Below are positions 10,598-21,208 of a stretch of 64,000 bases of DNA, piece after piece. Source of the DNA: Testudinibacter aquarius. Lineage in GTDB: Bacteria; Pseudomonadota; Gammaproteobacteria; Enterobacterales; Pasteurellaceae. A program made the position numbers and the translations under genes. Positions within the stretch are counted from its first letter, which is position 1. Every line of letters begins with the position of its first letter. The notes under the pieces are model-generated. The model ran no database searches, was not told the origin of the DNA, and saw only the letters and a program-made list of their open reading frames with translations. The stretch lies in contig NZ_SMCP01000007.1 in assembly GCF_004342725.1 (NCBI RefSeq), forward strand, positions 62,001-126,000, in the 5' to 3' direction.

Positions 10598-11393
10598 TTA
10601 ATTGTTGATAAAGCAACTGTTGATAAAGCAGTGCTGCTCCCTGCCACACCCCGTGATCGAAACAGTAAGTATATTTCAGCGGTGCGCTGGCTTGTGCGCG
10701 AGATTGGAACAGCTGCTGCAACAACGGATGGGAAAGCAGCTCCGCTTGCGTGTTATAACCCTGTTTGTCGCTCAGCGCAATCAGGAAATTGGGCTGGCTG
10801 CGCACGACCTGTTCCAGTGAGAAATTTTGTGCGCTGAGATGGCTTTGCAGCGGGGTTAGCCCAAGCAGTTTTAATAGCGTTTGATATTGCGGCAAATCGC
10901 TTTCCACCACGCCGGTATCAGATAAAATCAGGGTTTCGGTCAGGGCTTGATTCAGCTTAAAATTCTGGGCTTGTAATGCGGCGACTAACTGTTCGGCGTG
11001 CACTTGATTATGGGTGATGTCGCCCAATTGCAGGATAAACGCAAACAGTTGCTCCGGCGTTTGCGGACTGTCGTTGACCGGGATAATCTTCACGCCAAGC
11101 TGTTTTAGCGCAGTGGCCAGTTGCGGATAAAACTGTTGATTGAGTAACACGGTTTTGTCTAAATAAGGCAAAAGTGCGGTCAAGTGCGGTTGCAGCGTCG
11201 GTTTGTCGTGATTCAGCTTATCCAACATCATCAGCGGATTGGTAGAATAAGGCGACATTGCCGCAATTTGCTCCGGCCGAGCCAATTCGATCAGCAAGCG
11301 ATCGCTGCACAGGGTCAGCGAAACGAATTGCTCGGCGTGGGCAATCGGTGCGCAAAGGCAAAGTGCGGTGAGAATTTTAAAAATGTTGTTCAT
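10581..11393 (-). CDS. Periplasmic substrate-binding protein, BtuF/FepB type
   Basis: Captures the chelate in the periplasm and hands it to the permease. The 270-residue product has a clear signal peptide, hydrophobic to about residue 17, with cleavage likely after AHA at residue 20. The mature part fits the COG0614 (BtuF/FhuD/FepB) fold: an N-terminal VSLTLCSDRLLIELARPEQI block and a rigid-helix two-lobed protein of the usual size. It is first of the three ABC genes in the minus-strand direction. The substrate is inferred as cobalamin from the neighbouring metH, metF and BtuB-like receptor. Confidence 0.82.
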   Translation of the reverse strand: MNNIFKILTALCLCAPIAHAEQFVSLTLCSDRLLIELARPEQIAAMSPYSTNPLMMLDKLNHDKPTLQPHLTALLPYLDKTVLLNQQFYPQLATALKQLGVKIIPVNDSPQTPEQLFAFILQLGDITHNQVHAEQLVAALQAQNFKLNQALTETLILSDTGVVESDLPQYQTLLKLLGLTPLQSHLSAQNFSLEQVVRSQPNFLIALSDKQGYNTQAELLSHPLLQQLFQSRAQASAPLKYTYCFDHGVWQGAALLYQQLLYQQLNEKHE

Positions 11394-11464
11394 TTGCTGT
11401 TGTGGTGGATTGAAATTGCCTTCAATAATTATATTTCATCTCATTATATATCAGAATGGGGTTT

Positions 11465-11539
11465 GTAGGGGCGGATTGCATCCGCCCTATTATCGTTCGT
11501 AGTTTTATCATTGGGGGCAGATTCAATCTGTCCCTATAG
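11465..11539. repeat. Inverted pair of REP-like palindromes, 3' side of the transposase gene
   Basis: The first hairpin at 11465-11489 starts with the tetranucleotide GTAG and then a stem GGGCGGAT/ATCCGCCC around GC. A second at 11513-11539 faces the other way, with stem GGGACAGATT/AATCTGCCCC and head TATAG. A 5' GTAG-type head next to a palindrome and pairing in opposite orientations are defining features of REP/BIME elements mobilised by REP-associated transposases. Confidence 0.75.
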
Positions 11540-12053
11540 TTGGAATATTTATATAAAATCGATCTTTTTCCCATGTAAATGGATTATGCTGGATATATTC
11601 GGCAATCTGCTCATAAGATTTTTCATCACGGATAATATGCTCATAATAATTACGTTGCCAAATCTTATCACCTAAAAATGGTGCGAGTTTTCGAGTAACC
11701 GCAGATTTATATCCTCTAATTATTGCACCAATTGTATTGCTGGAAATATAAAATGGCGTTTGTGAGTCATTCGGATTTAAATTTTCTGTAATAGTAATAA
11801 TGCCGTGTAAATGGTTTGGCATGATAATAAATTCATCTAATTCAATATTTTTTCGTTTATTTGCATTATTCAGCCATTCGTTATAAGCAATGTTGCCATA
11901 TTCATTAAGCACCATGGTGCCATTCTCTATATGACCAAATAAAGACATCCTGTCTGCACAACAAAGCGTAACAAAATAACACCCTTCAGAAGCATAATTA
12001 TAATGCGGTAAGCGTATGGTATGGCGTTTATGTGTGTCTGGATTATATTTCAT
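11523..12053 (-). mobile_element. REP-associated tyrosine transposase (RAYT, Y1_Tnp family)
   Basis: Single-copy transposase-like protein of the HUH/Y1 superfamily that in other bacteria cleaves and spreads REP palindromes. The chosen start gives MKYNPDTHKRH and 176 residues; two in-frame ATGs further upstream (12062, 12080) lie within or against a REP-like palindrome, so they are less likely. The His-x-His pair is in IMPNHLHGI, and the C-terminal block WQRNYYEHIIRDEKSYEQI is characteristic of REP-associated members. Candidate nucleophile tyrosine is in the GYKSAVTRKL helix. It lies between the receptor and the ABC genes, flanked on both sides by REP palindromes. It looks intact. Confidence 0.87.
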
Positions 12054-12062
12054 ATTTATCAT

Positions 12063-12132
12063 TGCAGGGGCAAATTGCATACGTCTTGTTAAATAATGCG
12101 TTTTATTTAGGGCAGATGCAATCTGCCCCTAC
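12063..12132. repeat. REP-like palindromes, 5' side of the transposase gene
   Basis: A degenerate copy at about 12065-12085 (CAGGGGCAAATTGCAT) is followed by a well-formed one at 12109-12132 that, read on the minus strand, is GTAGGGGCAGATTGCATCTG plus CCCT. The good copy has the GTAG head and is inverted relative to the one at 11465, so the transposase gene sits inside an inverted pair. Confidence 0.72.
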
Positions 12133-12163
12133 GGTTCTATATAAATAATGTCTATTTTACCGT

Positions 12164-14095
12164 CTAAAAACTGCCTTTTAAACCAACATAAATGTTGCGT
12201 CCGTCTTGCCCGTAACCCACTGTGTGTTCGTATTTTTTATTGAACAAATTATTGAGGTGAGTATAAACAGTGAGGTTTTTACTCAGTTGATAATCGGCAC
12301 CGAGGTTCACCAGTGTATAAGACGGCATTTTTACTCGTGATGAGGTATACGTGTTTTCATCATAATAGCTGTCGATACGTTTTCCAACATAAGAGACATT
12401 CACATTGGTGCTGAATTGTTGTGTGATTTGATACGCCAAACCTGCATTTGCGGTATGTTTTGGGCGGCGCACCAATTCCATCTGCTTGCTGTCTTTTGCA
12501 CGTAAATAGGTGTAGTTGGCATAGGCGTTCAACACGTCAGTCAATTTGCCGTTATACGCAATTTCCACCCCACGGATTTTGCTGGTGCCGTCCACATTGA
12601 CTGCACGTGAGGTGTAGGTGATTAAATCAACCACTTCACTGCTGATTAAATGATCGACATTGCGTGCAAAATAAGTCACATCAACGCTATGGCGTTTATC
12701 GCTTGATTCAAGTAAGAATCCAATGTCACCACCACGGCTGCGTTCCGGTTTTAACTCAGGGTTAGCCAGATAACGGCTGTTCCAACCATAGTATTCAGTT
12801 ATGGTCGGATTTTGAATAGCGGTTCCCAGACTGGCGTGAGCCTTGATGTTCGGCGATAACCGATAGGCTCCGGCAATGCGACCGGTAAAGGCATTTTTAT
12901 ATTCAGAACTATCGTTAAAACGCCCGCTGATAGAAAGACTGTGATCTTGCTCGCTGAATAAACGGTATTCTGTTGCAATACTTTTTTCGATTAAGCTTTT
13001 TTCAGTGCTATAAGAACTGGAATCATATTTGGCTTGTTGATATTCGGCTAGCATGCTAACGGCTTGTTTCACTGCGCCTTCACGATCAAAATTGATATCT
13101 AATTGATAATTGGCATTCAGTTTTTTCGCATCATAGCGGCTTGCCCAAGCGCTAAAGGTATCGCTATCGGTTTTAATGTGGCTTACGCTGGCTTGTTGCT
13201 TGAACAGTTGTTGATCGTTGCCTAAGTAACCACTTAATTTCAAGGTGGTATCACGGGTGCGGGTGTAGTCATCAAATGCTGTTTCGCCCGCATAACTATT
13301 ATCAAAACGAACGTTTTGGCTGGAATGTGCAGCCAGCACTTCAACCCCTTTATCCTCGGCATCATAACCTAAGCGTAACGAGGCATTGTCACGGTGGAAT
13401 TTATCACGTTCTTTGGCTCCTCCTGTAGTGATCGACGAGCCGTTTTCCGCAGTATAACGAAAAGTATCGCGGCTATAAGCGGAAATACCACGAGTCCGTT
13501 GGCTGTCGCCATGCAGGGCATAGTAGAACCCATTGTTATAACCGGAAAGCGTGGCGGAACCGCTGACGGTGCCGTGTGAACCGGTGCCGAAATCAAAATC
13601 GACATTAAACGGCTTGTTTTTGTACAGACCGCTCTTGGTGGTGATATAAATCACACCGCCCATGGCATCGCTGCCCCACAGGGCGGATTGTTCGCCGCGC
13701 AAAACTTCGATTCGATCGATATTACTCAGACTTAAGCCGCCAAAATCAAAACCATAGCCGGTGACCGGATTGACTTTTACTCCGTCAATAATCACTGCTG
13801 TATGGTTATCATCGGCACCGCGCAAATAAAAATTGCTTAGAGTGCCACGCCCGCCAGAGGCACTCCATGCCATACTTGGCACGGTCTTGAGTGCGTCGCT
13901 GACATAAGTTGCATCGCGATTGGCAAAGTCTTGCTCGGTTAAAACGGTGACAGATGAGGCGGCTTGAGCTTGATTAACCGGCGCAGCATACGCCGAATAG
14001 ACGGTGATTGGTTGCAGTGTAGTGGTTGCTTGTTCGGCAATCGCTAATGACGGCAGCGTTGCCAAAAGTGCGGTGGTGATAAGATTCTTTTTCAT
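12164..14095 (-). CDS. TonB-dependent outer-membrane receptor, BtuB-like
   Basis: Outer-membrane gated barrel importing a scarce chelate using TonB energy. The 643-residue protein has a signal peptide cleaved after residue 20 (AIA-EQ), a TonB box PITVYSA at about 29-35, a plug to about residue 150 with VLRGEQSALWGSDAMGGV, then a beta barrel ending in the canonical terminal phenylalanine. The plug motif and size are most like BtuB (about 600 residues). It starts 49 bases after metF on the same strand, with AAGGAA before the ATG, so may be co-transcribed with metF. No cobalamin riboswitch fits in the gap. Cobalamin is the inferred ligand; other chelates cannot be excluded. Confidence 0.85.
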   Translation of the reverse strand: MKKNLITTALLATLPSLAIAEQATTTLQPITVYSAYAAPVNQAQAASSVTVLTEQDFANRDATYVSDALKTVPSMAWSASGGRGTLSNFYLRGADDNHTAVIIDGVKVNPVTGYGFDFGGLSLSNIDRIEVLRGEQSALWGSDAMGGVIYITTKSGLYKNKPFNVDFDFGTGSHGTVSGSATLSGYNNGFYYALHGDSQRTRGISAYSRDTFRYTAENGSSITTGGAKERDKFHRDNASLRLGYDAEDKGVEVLAAHSSQNVRFDNSYAGETAFDDYTRTRDTTLKLSGYLGNDQQLFKQQASVSHIKTDSDTFSAWASRYDAKKLNANYQLDINFDREGAVKQAVSMLAEYQQAKYDSSSYSTEKSLIEKSIATEYRLFSEQDHSLSISGRFNDSSEYKNAFTGRIAGAYRLSPNIKAHASLGTAIQNPTITEYYGWNSRYLANPELKPERSRGGDIGFLLESSDKRHSVDVTYFARNVDHLISSEVVDLITYTSRAVNVDGTSKIRGVEIAYNGKLTDVLNAYANYTYLRAKDSKQMELVRRPKHTANAGLAYQITQQFSTNVNVSYVGKRIDSYYDENTYTSSRVKMPSYTLVNLGADYQLSKNLTVYTHLNNLFNKKYEHTVGYGQDGRNIYVGLKGSF

Positions 14096-14144
14096 AGGTT
14101 CCTTAGAGTAATTTATATTTTAATGCGTATATTTTTATAATGTG

Positions 14145-15331
<1,187 letters not shown>

Positions 15332-18300
15332 ATGTCACACGCTCAAACCGCACTTGCACCAACGCCGCTCGAACAAGCCCTTGCCCAACGGATTCTGATT
15401 TTAGACGGGGCGATGGGGACGATGATCCAACAATATAAACTGACGGAAACGGATTTCCGTGGTGAGCGGTTTAAAGCGAGCAAGATTGATTTGCGTGGCA
15501 ACAACGATTTATTGACCTTAACCCAGCCGTTGGTGATTAAACGTATTCATGAGCAATACTTGGAAGCCGGAGCGGATATTATTGAAACCAATACCTTTAG
15601 TTCAACTACAATTGCGCAAGCGGATTACGCCCTTGAAGCCATTGCTTATGAACTGAATTTTGCCGGGGCAAAACTGGCACGTCTTGCGGCGGATCAGTAT
15701 AGCACGGCGGACAAACCGCGCTTTGTGGCAGGGGTATTGGGGCCAACCAACCGCACCGCTTCGATCTCGCCTGACGTGAACGATCCTGGTTTTCGCAATG
15801 TCACCTTTATGCAGTTAGTGGAAGCGTATGCAGAAGCCACTCGAGGCTTGATCAACGGTGGAGCAGATCTGATTATGATCGAAACCATTTTCGATACGCT
15901 GAATGCCAAAGCGGCGGTGTTCGCCATTGAAAGCGTGTTTGACGAATTGGGCGTGAAGCTGCCGATTATGATTTCGGGCACCATTACCGATGCTTCAGGA
16001 CGCACCCTGTCAGGACAAACGACGGAAGCGTTTTATAACTCGCTGCGCCACGCCAAACCGCTCAGCTTTGGCTTGAACTGTGCCTTAGGCCCGAAAGAAT
16101 TGCGGCAATATGTGGAGCAGATGTCAAAGATCAGTGAATGCTATGTCTCTGTTCATCCTAATGCAGGCTTGCCAAATGCCTTTGGCGGCTACGATTTGGG
16201 GGCGGAGGAGATGGCAGCACAGCTGAAAGAGTGGGCGGAAAGCGGCTTTTTGAATATTGTCGGTGGCTGTTGCGGTACCACGCCTGAGCATATCAAAGCC
16301 TTTAGTGAAGTGATGAGCGGGATCAAACCACGCCCGTTGCCGCAGTTGAAAACCGCCATGCGATTGTCGGGCTTAGAGCCGCTCACCATTGATGAAAACA
16401 GCCTGTTTGTGAATGTGGGGGAACGCAATAACGTGACCGGTTCTGCCAAATTCAAGCGTTTGATTAAAGAAAATAAATTTAGTGAGGCGATTGAAATTGC
16501 CATTGACCAAGTGGAAAACGGTGCGCAAGTGATCGATGTGAATATGGACGAAGCCTTGCTTGATTCGCAAGCCTGTATGGCACGCTTTTTAAATATCATG
16601 GCGACCGAACCTGATGCGGCAAAAGTGCCGGTGATGATTGACTCTTCCAAATGGGAAGTGATCGAAGCAGGGCTGCAATCTATTCAAGGCAAGGGCATTG
16701 TCAACTCCATTTCCCTTAAAGAGGGCGAAGAAAAATTTATCACACAAGCCAAATTGGTGCGCCGTTATGGAGCAGCAGTGGTGGTGATGGCGTTTGACGA
16801 AGTGGGACAGGCGGATACCGAACAACGCAAGGTAGAGATTTGTACCCGAGCTTATCGCATTTTGGTGGATCAACTGAATTTTCCACCGGAAGATATTATT
16901 TTCGACCCGAATATTTTCGCCATCGGCACCGGTATTGAAGAGCACAATAACTATGGTGTGGATTTTATCAACGCCACCGCACGGATTAAACAAACCCTGC
17001 CGTTCGCCAAAATTTCAGGAGGGGTGTCGAATGTGTCCTTTTCCTTGCGTGGCAATAATTTAATGCGTGAAGCGATCCATGCTGTGTTCCTCTATCATGC
17101 AATTAAAGCCGGGATGGATATGGGTATCGTCAATGCCGGGCAGTTGGCGATCTATGATGATCTTGATGCGGAGTTGCGTGATGTGGTGGAAGATGCGGTG
17201 CTCAATCGTCATGCCGATTCTACCGATCGTCTGTTGGAAATTGCGGAAAAATACCGCAATCAAGGTGGCGAGCAAGAGGATACCAGCGTTGCCGAATGGC
17301 GCACTTGGGACGTGACCGAGCGCTTAAAACACGCGTTGGTGAAAGGCATCACCAACTTTATTATTGAAGATACGGAAGAGGCGCGCCAGCAATTCAGTTC
17401 GCCGTTGGAAGTGATTGAAGGGCCGTTGATGGCAGGCATGGACGTGGTGGGCGATTTATTCGGTGACGGTAAAATGTTCCTGCCGCAAGTGGTGAAATCC
17501 GCACGGGTGATGAAGCAATCCGTCGCCTATTTAGAGCCGTTTATCAACGCCACCAAGCAGAAAGGATCGTCCAGTGGCAAGGTGGTGATTGCCACCGTAA
17601 AAGGCGATGTACACGACATCGGCAAAAACATTGTAAGCGTGGTGCTGCAATGTAATAACTTTGAAGTCATCGATTTGGGCGTGATGGTGCCGGCGGATAA
17701 AATCATCGAAACCGCACTTCAAGAAAAAGCCGACATTATCGGCTTAAGCGGATTGATCACCCCGTCACTGGACGAAATGGAATATTTCTTGGGCGAACTC
17801 ACCCGGTTGAAGCTGAATATTCCGGTGCTGATTGGCGGGGCGACCACCTCGAAAGAGCATACCGCAATTAAACTTTACCCTAAATACGCCCATGAAGTGA
17901 TCTACACCACCAATGCTTCCCGTGCGGTGACGGTATGTGCCGCGCTGATGAACCCAGAAAGCAAAGCGGAATTGTGGCAACGCACGAAAAAAGAGTACGA
18001 GAAAATCCAACACACCTTTGCTAATCGCAAACCTGCTCGTAAACAGTTAAGCATTGAGGAAGCCCGATCCAACCGTTTTGAGCCATTTGCTGGCGAATGG
18101 GCGGATTACCAAGTGCCACAACCAAAGCAAACCGGCATTGTGGAATATAAAAACGTGCCGATTGCCACCCTCCGCCAATTTATCGACTGGTCACCGTTTT
18201 TCCGTTTATGGGGCTTAATGGGCGGCTATCCGGATGCCTTTGATTACCCGGAAGGCGGCGAAGAAGCGCGCCGTGTGTGGAATGACGCACAAGTGATGCT

Positions 18301-19030
18301 CGATGAATTTGAGCAAAACGGCAAATTAAATCCGAGCGGTATTATGGGGATATTCCCTGCCTATCGCACCGGAGATGATATTGAAGTTTATCAAAATTCC
18401 GACCGCACTTTAGTGGCAAGCAAAGCCTATCACCTACGTCAACAAGGAGAACGGGGCAAAAACAGCAAAAGCCCGTATAACCTGTGTTTAAGCGACTATA
18501 TTGCCGATCGAGCAAGCGGTCAGCAAGACTATTTAGGCATGTTTGCGGTTTGTGCCGGGGTGGAAGAACATGCTTTAGTGGACGGCTTCAAAGCCGCAGG
18601 CGATGATTACAATGCGATTTTGCTCCAAGCCATAGGCGACCGCTTAGCGGAAGCTATGGCGGAATATCTGCATTTTGAACTCCGCACCAAAGTGTGGGGC
18701 TATTCCGATGAAACCTTTGATAATCAAGGCTTAATCGCCGAAAACTACCTCGGCACCCGCCCCGCTCCCGGCTACCCAAGCTGCCCGGAACACACCGAAA
18801 AGCAACTGATTTGGGATTTACTCGAAGTAGAACAACGCATCGGCATGAAACTCACCGAAAGCTACGCCATGTGGCCCTCCGCCTCTGTCTGCGGTTGGTA
18901 CTTCACCCACCCCGCCAGTGAGTATTTTACACTGGGTCGCATTGATGAAGATCAGGCGAAGGATTATGCCGAGCGTAAGGGGTGGAGTGAGAGAGAAATG
19001 GTGAAGTGGTTAGGGGTTTCGATGAAGTAG
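15332..19030 (+). CDS. metH: Cobalamin-dependent methionine synthase
   Basis: Transfers the methyl group of 5-methyl-THF through cobalamin to homocysteine, making methionine. The 1232-residue protein has the full set of modules. The homocysteine domain carries zinc ligands C250, C313 and C314. The pterin domain covers about 350-620. The cap and B12-binding modules include the cobalt-ligand histidine H761 in [11 protein letters not shown]. The SAM reactivation domain covers about 900-1230. It needs B12, which links it to the transport genes next door. Part of the reactivation domain (18051-18409) has a second, broken copy at 24749-25106 on the far side of the Gabija segment. Confidence 0.97.
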   Translation: MSHAQTALAPTPLEQALAQRILILDGAMGTMIQQYKLTETDFRGERFKASKIDLRGNNDLLTLTQPLVIKRIHEQYLEAGADIIETNTFSSTTIAQADYALEAIAYELNFAGAKLARLAADQYSTADKPRFVAGVLGPTNRTASISPDVNDPGFRNVTFMQLVEAYAEATRGLINGGADLIMIETIFDTLNAKAAVFAIESVFDELGVKLPIMISGTITDASGRTLSGQTTEAFYNSLRHAKPLSFGLNCALGPKELRQYVEQMSKISECYVSVHPNAGLPNAFGGYDLGAEEMAAQLKEWAESGFLNIVGGCCGTTPEHIKAFSEVMSGIKPRPLPQLKTAMRLSGLEPLTIDENSLFVNVGERNNVTGSAKFKRLIKENKFSEAIEIAIDQVENGAQVIDVNMDEALLDSQACMARFLNIMATEPDAAKVPVMIDSSKWEVIEAGLQSIQGKGIVNSISLKEGEEKFITQAKLVRRYGAAVVVMAFDEVGQADTEQRKVEICTRAYRILVDQLNFPPEDIIFDPNIFAIGTGIEEHNNYGVDFINATARIKQTLPFAKISGGVSNVSFSLRGNNLMREAIHAVFLYHAIKAGMDMGIVNAGQLAIYDDLDAELRDVVEDAVLNRHADSTDRLLEIAEKYRNQGGEQEDTSVAEWRTWDVTERLKHALVKGITNFIIEDTEEARQQFSSPLEVIEGPLMAGMDVVGDLFGDGKMFLPQVVKSARVMKQSVAYLEPFINATKQKGSSSGKVVIATVKGDVHDIGKNIVSVVLQCNNFEVIDLGVMVPADKIIETALQEKADIIGLSGLITPSLDEMEYFLGELTRLKLNIPVLIGGATTSKEHTAIKLYPKYAHEVIYTTNASRAVTVCAALMNPESKAELWQRTKKEYEKIQHTFANRKPARKQLSIEEARSNRFEPFAGEWADYQVPQPKQTGIVEYKNVPIATLRQFIDWSPFFRLWGLMGGYPDAFDYPEGGEEARRVWNDAQVMLDEFEQNGKLNPSGIMGIFPAYRTGDDIEVYQNSDRTLVASKAYHLRQQGERGKNSKSPYNLCLSDYIADRASGQQDYLGMFAVCAGVEEHALVDGFKAAGDDYNAILLQAIGDRLAEAMAEYLHFELRTKVWGYSDETFDNQGLIAENYLGTRPAPGYPSCPEHTEKQLIWDLLEVEQRIGMKLTESYAMWPSASVCGWYFTHPASEYFTLGRIDEDQAKDYAERKGWSEREMVKWLGVSMK

Positions 19031-19080
19031 AAAATTGTTACATTATATAGAATACCAAAGTGATTGTTCAGGAGTGAAAT

Positions 19081-21195
19081 ATGAAAATTAGTAATATAAG
19101 AATTAAAAATTTTAGAAAACTAAAATCGTGCTCTATTAATCTTTCAAATAAAGAAACTTTATTTGTTGGAGCAAATAATAGCGGTAAAACATCAGCTATG
19201 CATGCATTAATGTTCTTTCTTGGTAATAATCATAGTAATTTCAGAATTACAGATTTTCCTATGGACTATTGGAATGATTTAGATCGTATAGGGGAATCTT
19301 GGATAGAAGATAGTGTTAATAAACATGAGGGTAATACTCTAGAAGAATGGCGAAATTATTGTCCTAGCTTATATATAACTTTATCTGATATTACAAATTA
19401 CGATCTGCCTAAAATTAAACATTTAATACCAGATTTATCATGGAATCAAACATTAGATTTAAATGTTTGTCTTATCTATCAACCTGAAAATTTTAATAAA
19501 TTTAAGTTGGAATTTATAAAGTATATTACAACAATAAGATCTTTAAATGTTAAAGAAAATAATATTCCACTACCTAACTCTATGAAGGAGTTTTTATCTG
19601 AAAAAATAAATTATTATTTTAAAATAAAATATTATTTAATAAATCCATTAGATCATTCTATTTCATATCCATTAGAAAAATTCCCCTTTGATGGTATTTT
19701 TAAGTTAAGTCTTATACCTGCACAAAGAAAATTTGCAGATTCTACCGATGTAGATTCTGGAAGCAATAATTTGTCCGATCAACTAAGCCTTTTCTATAAA
19801 AACCATTTAAATCCCAGAGAATTACCATCTCAAGAAGATATTAATGTCTTGATAAATATTAATGAGTTACAAAGTACATTAACATCTCAATTAAATGATA
19901 GTTTTAAGGAGTACTTGGATTCATTAAAATCTTTAGGTTATCCAAGCACCAACTATGATCCTGAAATTAGACTTGAAAGTTTTATAGATAGCTCCGAAGT
20001 TCTTAAACAAAATACTAAAGTGAAATTTGGAAATCAAGATAATTTATCTTTACCTGAGGAGTTAAATGGTTTAGGTTATAGGAACCTAATTTATATTTTC
20101 TTTAAATTATTAGCATTTAAAGCAGAATGGTTGAAAATAGGAAAATCTTATTTAAAGGATGAAATTCCTATTCAGCCTATTCACTTGGTTTTAATTGAAG
20201 AACCAGAAGCTCACCTACATTCTCAAGTACAACAAGTTTTTGTTAAAAAAGCTTACGAAATATTAACTACAAACCTGATTGAAAACCAACATCTTACAGC
20301 ACAATTAGTCATTAGTACACATTCTAGCTATATTATTCATGAAGTAGGGTTTGATAATCTACACTATTTTAAAAGGACTAGAGATGATGATAGCCTTTAT
20401 TCTGAAGCCATAGATCTTTCTAATATTTTTAATGAGGATTCTAAAGAAAATAAAAGATTTGTTTCTCGATACTTGAGAACTGTTCATTGTGATCTATTTT
20501 TTGCAAATGCGATTATTTTAGTCGAAGGTTCAGCGGAAAAAATGCTATTGCCTTACTTTATACAACATAATTTTTCTGAGCTAAATTCGAACTATATTTC
20601 TATTCTAGAAGTAAATGGCTCCCATGCACATAGATTTAAACCTCTTATTGAGGCATTAGGCGTTCCTTGTTTAGTGCTTACAGATCTAGATCCTGTTGAT
20701 CAAAATAAGAAAAAAACTATACCTAAAAGAGGGCTATCTCAAAAATCTAGCTGTGATAACTTGACTAAATGGCTGTCTTTATCAAATAGAGATTTAGATT
20801 GTATATTAAACCTTAAGGATGAAAAAAAAGTTATAGGTAATACCTTTATTTCTTATCAAGTGGAAATTTCAATAAATTGGAATGGTAAAGATATCGACGT
20901 TATTCCATATACATTTGAAGATTCTATATTTTTTACCAATCTAGAGTTATTTAAGAATGCTACAAAAATGGAAAATACAACAGGAATGCTAAAAAAAATG
21001 CATAAGGCTACTCAAGAAAAAAATATAGATGACGTTTGTGAAAAAGCTTTTGACGCTTTAAATGTTCAAGGAGGTAAAGCACAAATGGCATTAGATATTT
21101 TATATTCATTTGATCCAAATATAGAAGATGAGAAATTTAAAGTGCCGAATTATATTGAAATAGGTTTTAACTGGCTTGCTAAACAATTAAAGTAA
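19081..21195 (+). CDS. gajA: Gabija-like nuclease GajA: OLD-family ATPase with TOPRIM domain
   Basis: Anti-phage effector candidate. In Gabija, GajA is an ATP-regulated DNA endonuclease that forms a complex with GajB. The 704-residue protein has an N-terminal SMC/OLD-type ATPase with Walker A GANNSGKTS at 30-38, and a Walker B region LIEEPEAHLH at 371-380 with H-loop-like ISTHSSY downstream. A C-terminal TOPRIM domain has the acidic E482 (LVEG) and the D535-x-D537 pair. It is longer than the first described GajA (about 580). Base composition is about 30% G+C against mid-to-high 40s for metH, so it is foreign. The helicase gene starts 13 bases after it. An OLD nuclease beside a UvrD helicase is the definition of Gabija; activity is not shown. 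Confidence 0.85.
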   Translation: MKISNIRIKNFRKLKSCSINLSNKETLFVGANNSGKTSAMHALMFFLGNNHSNFRITDFPMDYWNDLDRIGESWIEDSVNKHEGNTLEEWRNYCPSLYITLSDITNYDLPKIKHLIPDLSWNQTLDLNVCLIYQPENFNKFKLEFIKYITTIRSLNVKENNIPLPNSMKEFLSEKINYYFKIKYYLINPLDHSISYPLEKFPFDGIFKLSLIPAQRKFADSTDVDSGSNNLSDQLSLFYKNHLNPRELPSQEDINVLININELQSTLTSQLNDSFKEYLDSLKSLGYPSTNYDPEIRLESFIDSSEVLKQNTKVKFGNQDNLSLPEELNGLGYRNLIYIFFKLLAFKAEWLKIGKSYLKDEIPIQPIHLVLIEEPEAHLHSQVQQVFVKKAYEILTTNLIENQHLTAQLVISTHSSYIIHEVGFDNLHYFKRTRDDDSLYSEAIDLSNIFNEDSKENKRFVSRYLRTVHCDLFFANAIILVEGSAEKMLLPYFIQHNFSELNSNYISILEVNGSHAHRFKPLIEALGVPCLVLTDLDPVDQNKKKTIPKRGLSQKSSCDNLTKWLSLSNRDLDCILNLKDEKKVIGNTFISYQVEISINWNGKDIDVIPYTFEDSIFFTNLELFKNATKMENTTGMLKKMHKATQEKNIDDVCEKAFDALNVQGGKAQMALDILYSFDPNIEDEKFKVPNYIEIGFNWLAKQLK

Positions 21196-21208
21196 AGGGA
21201 GAGGCAAT

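Noticed and set aside
8875..11393. Molybdate/tungstate importer (MolABC-like)
   Set aside because: The family overlaps, but molybdate systems do not need a TonB receptor and nothing molybdenum-related is nearby; the met genes favour B12.
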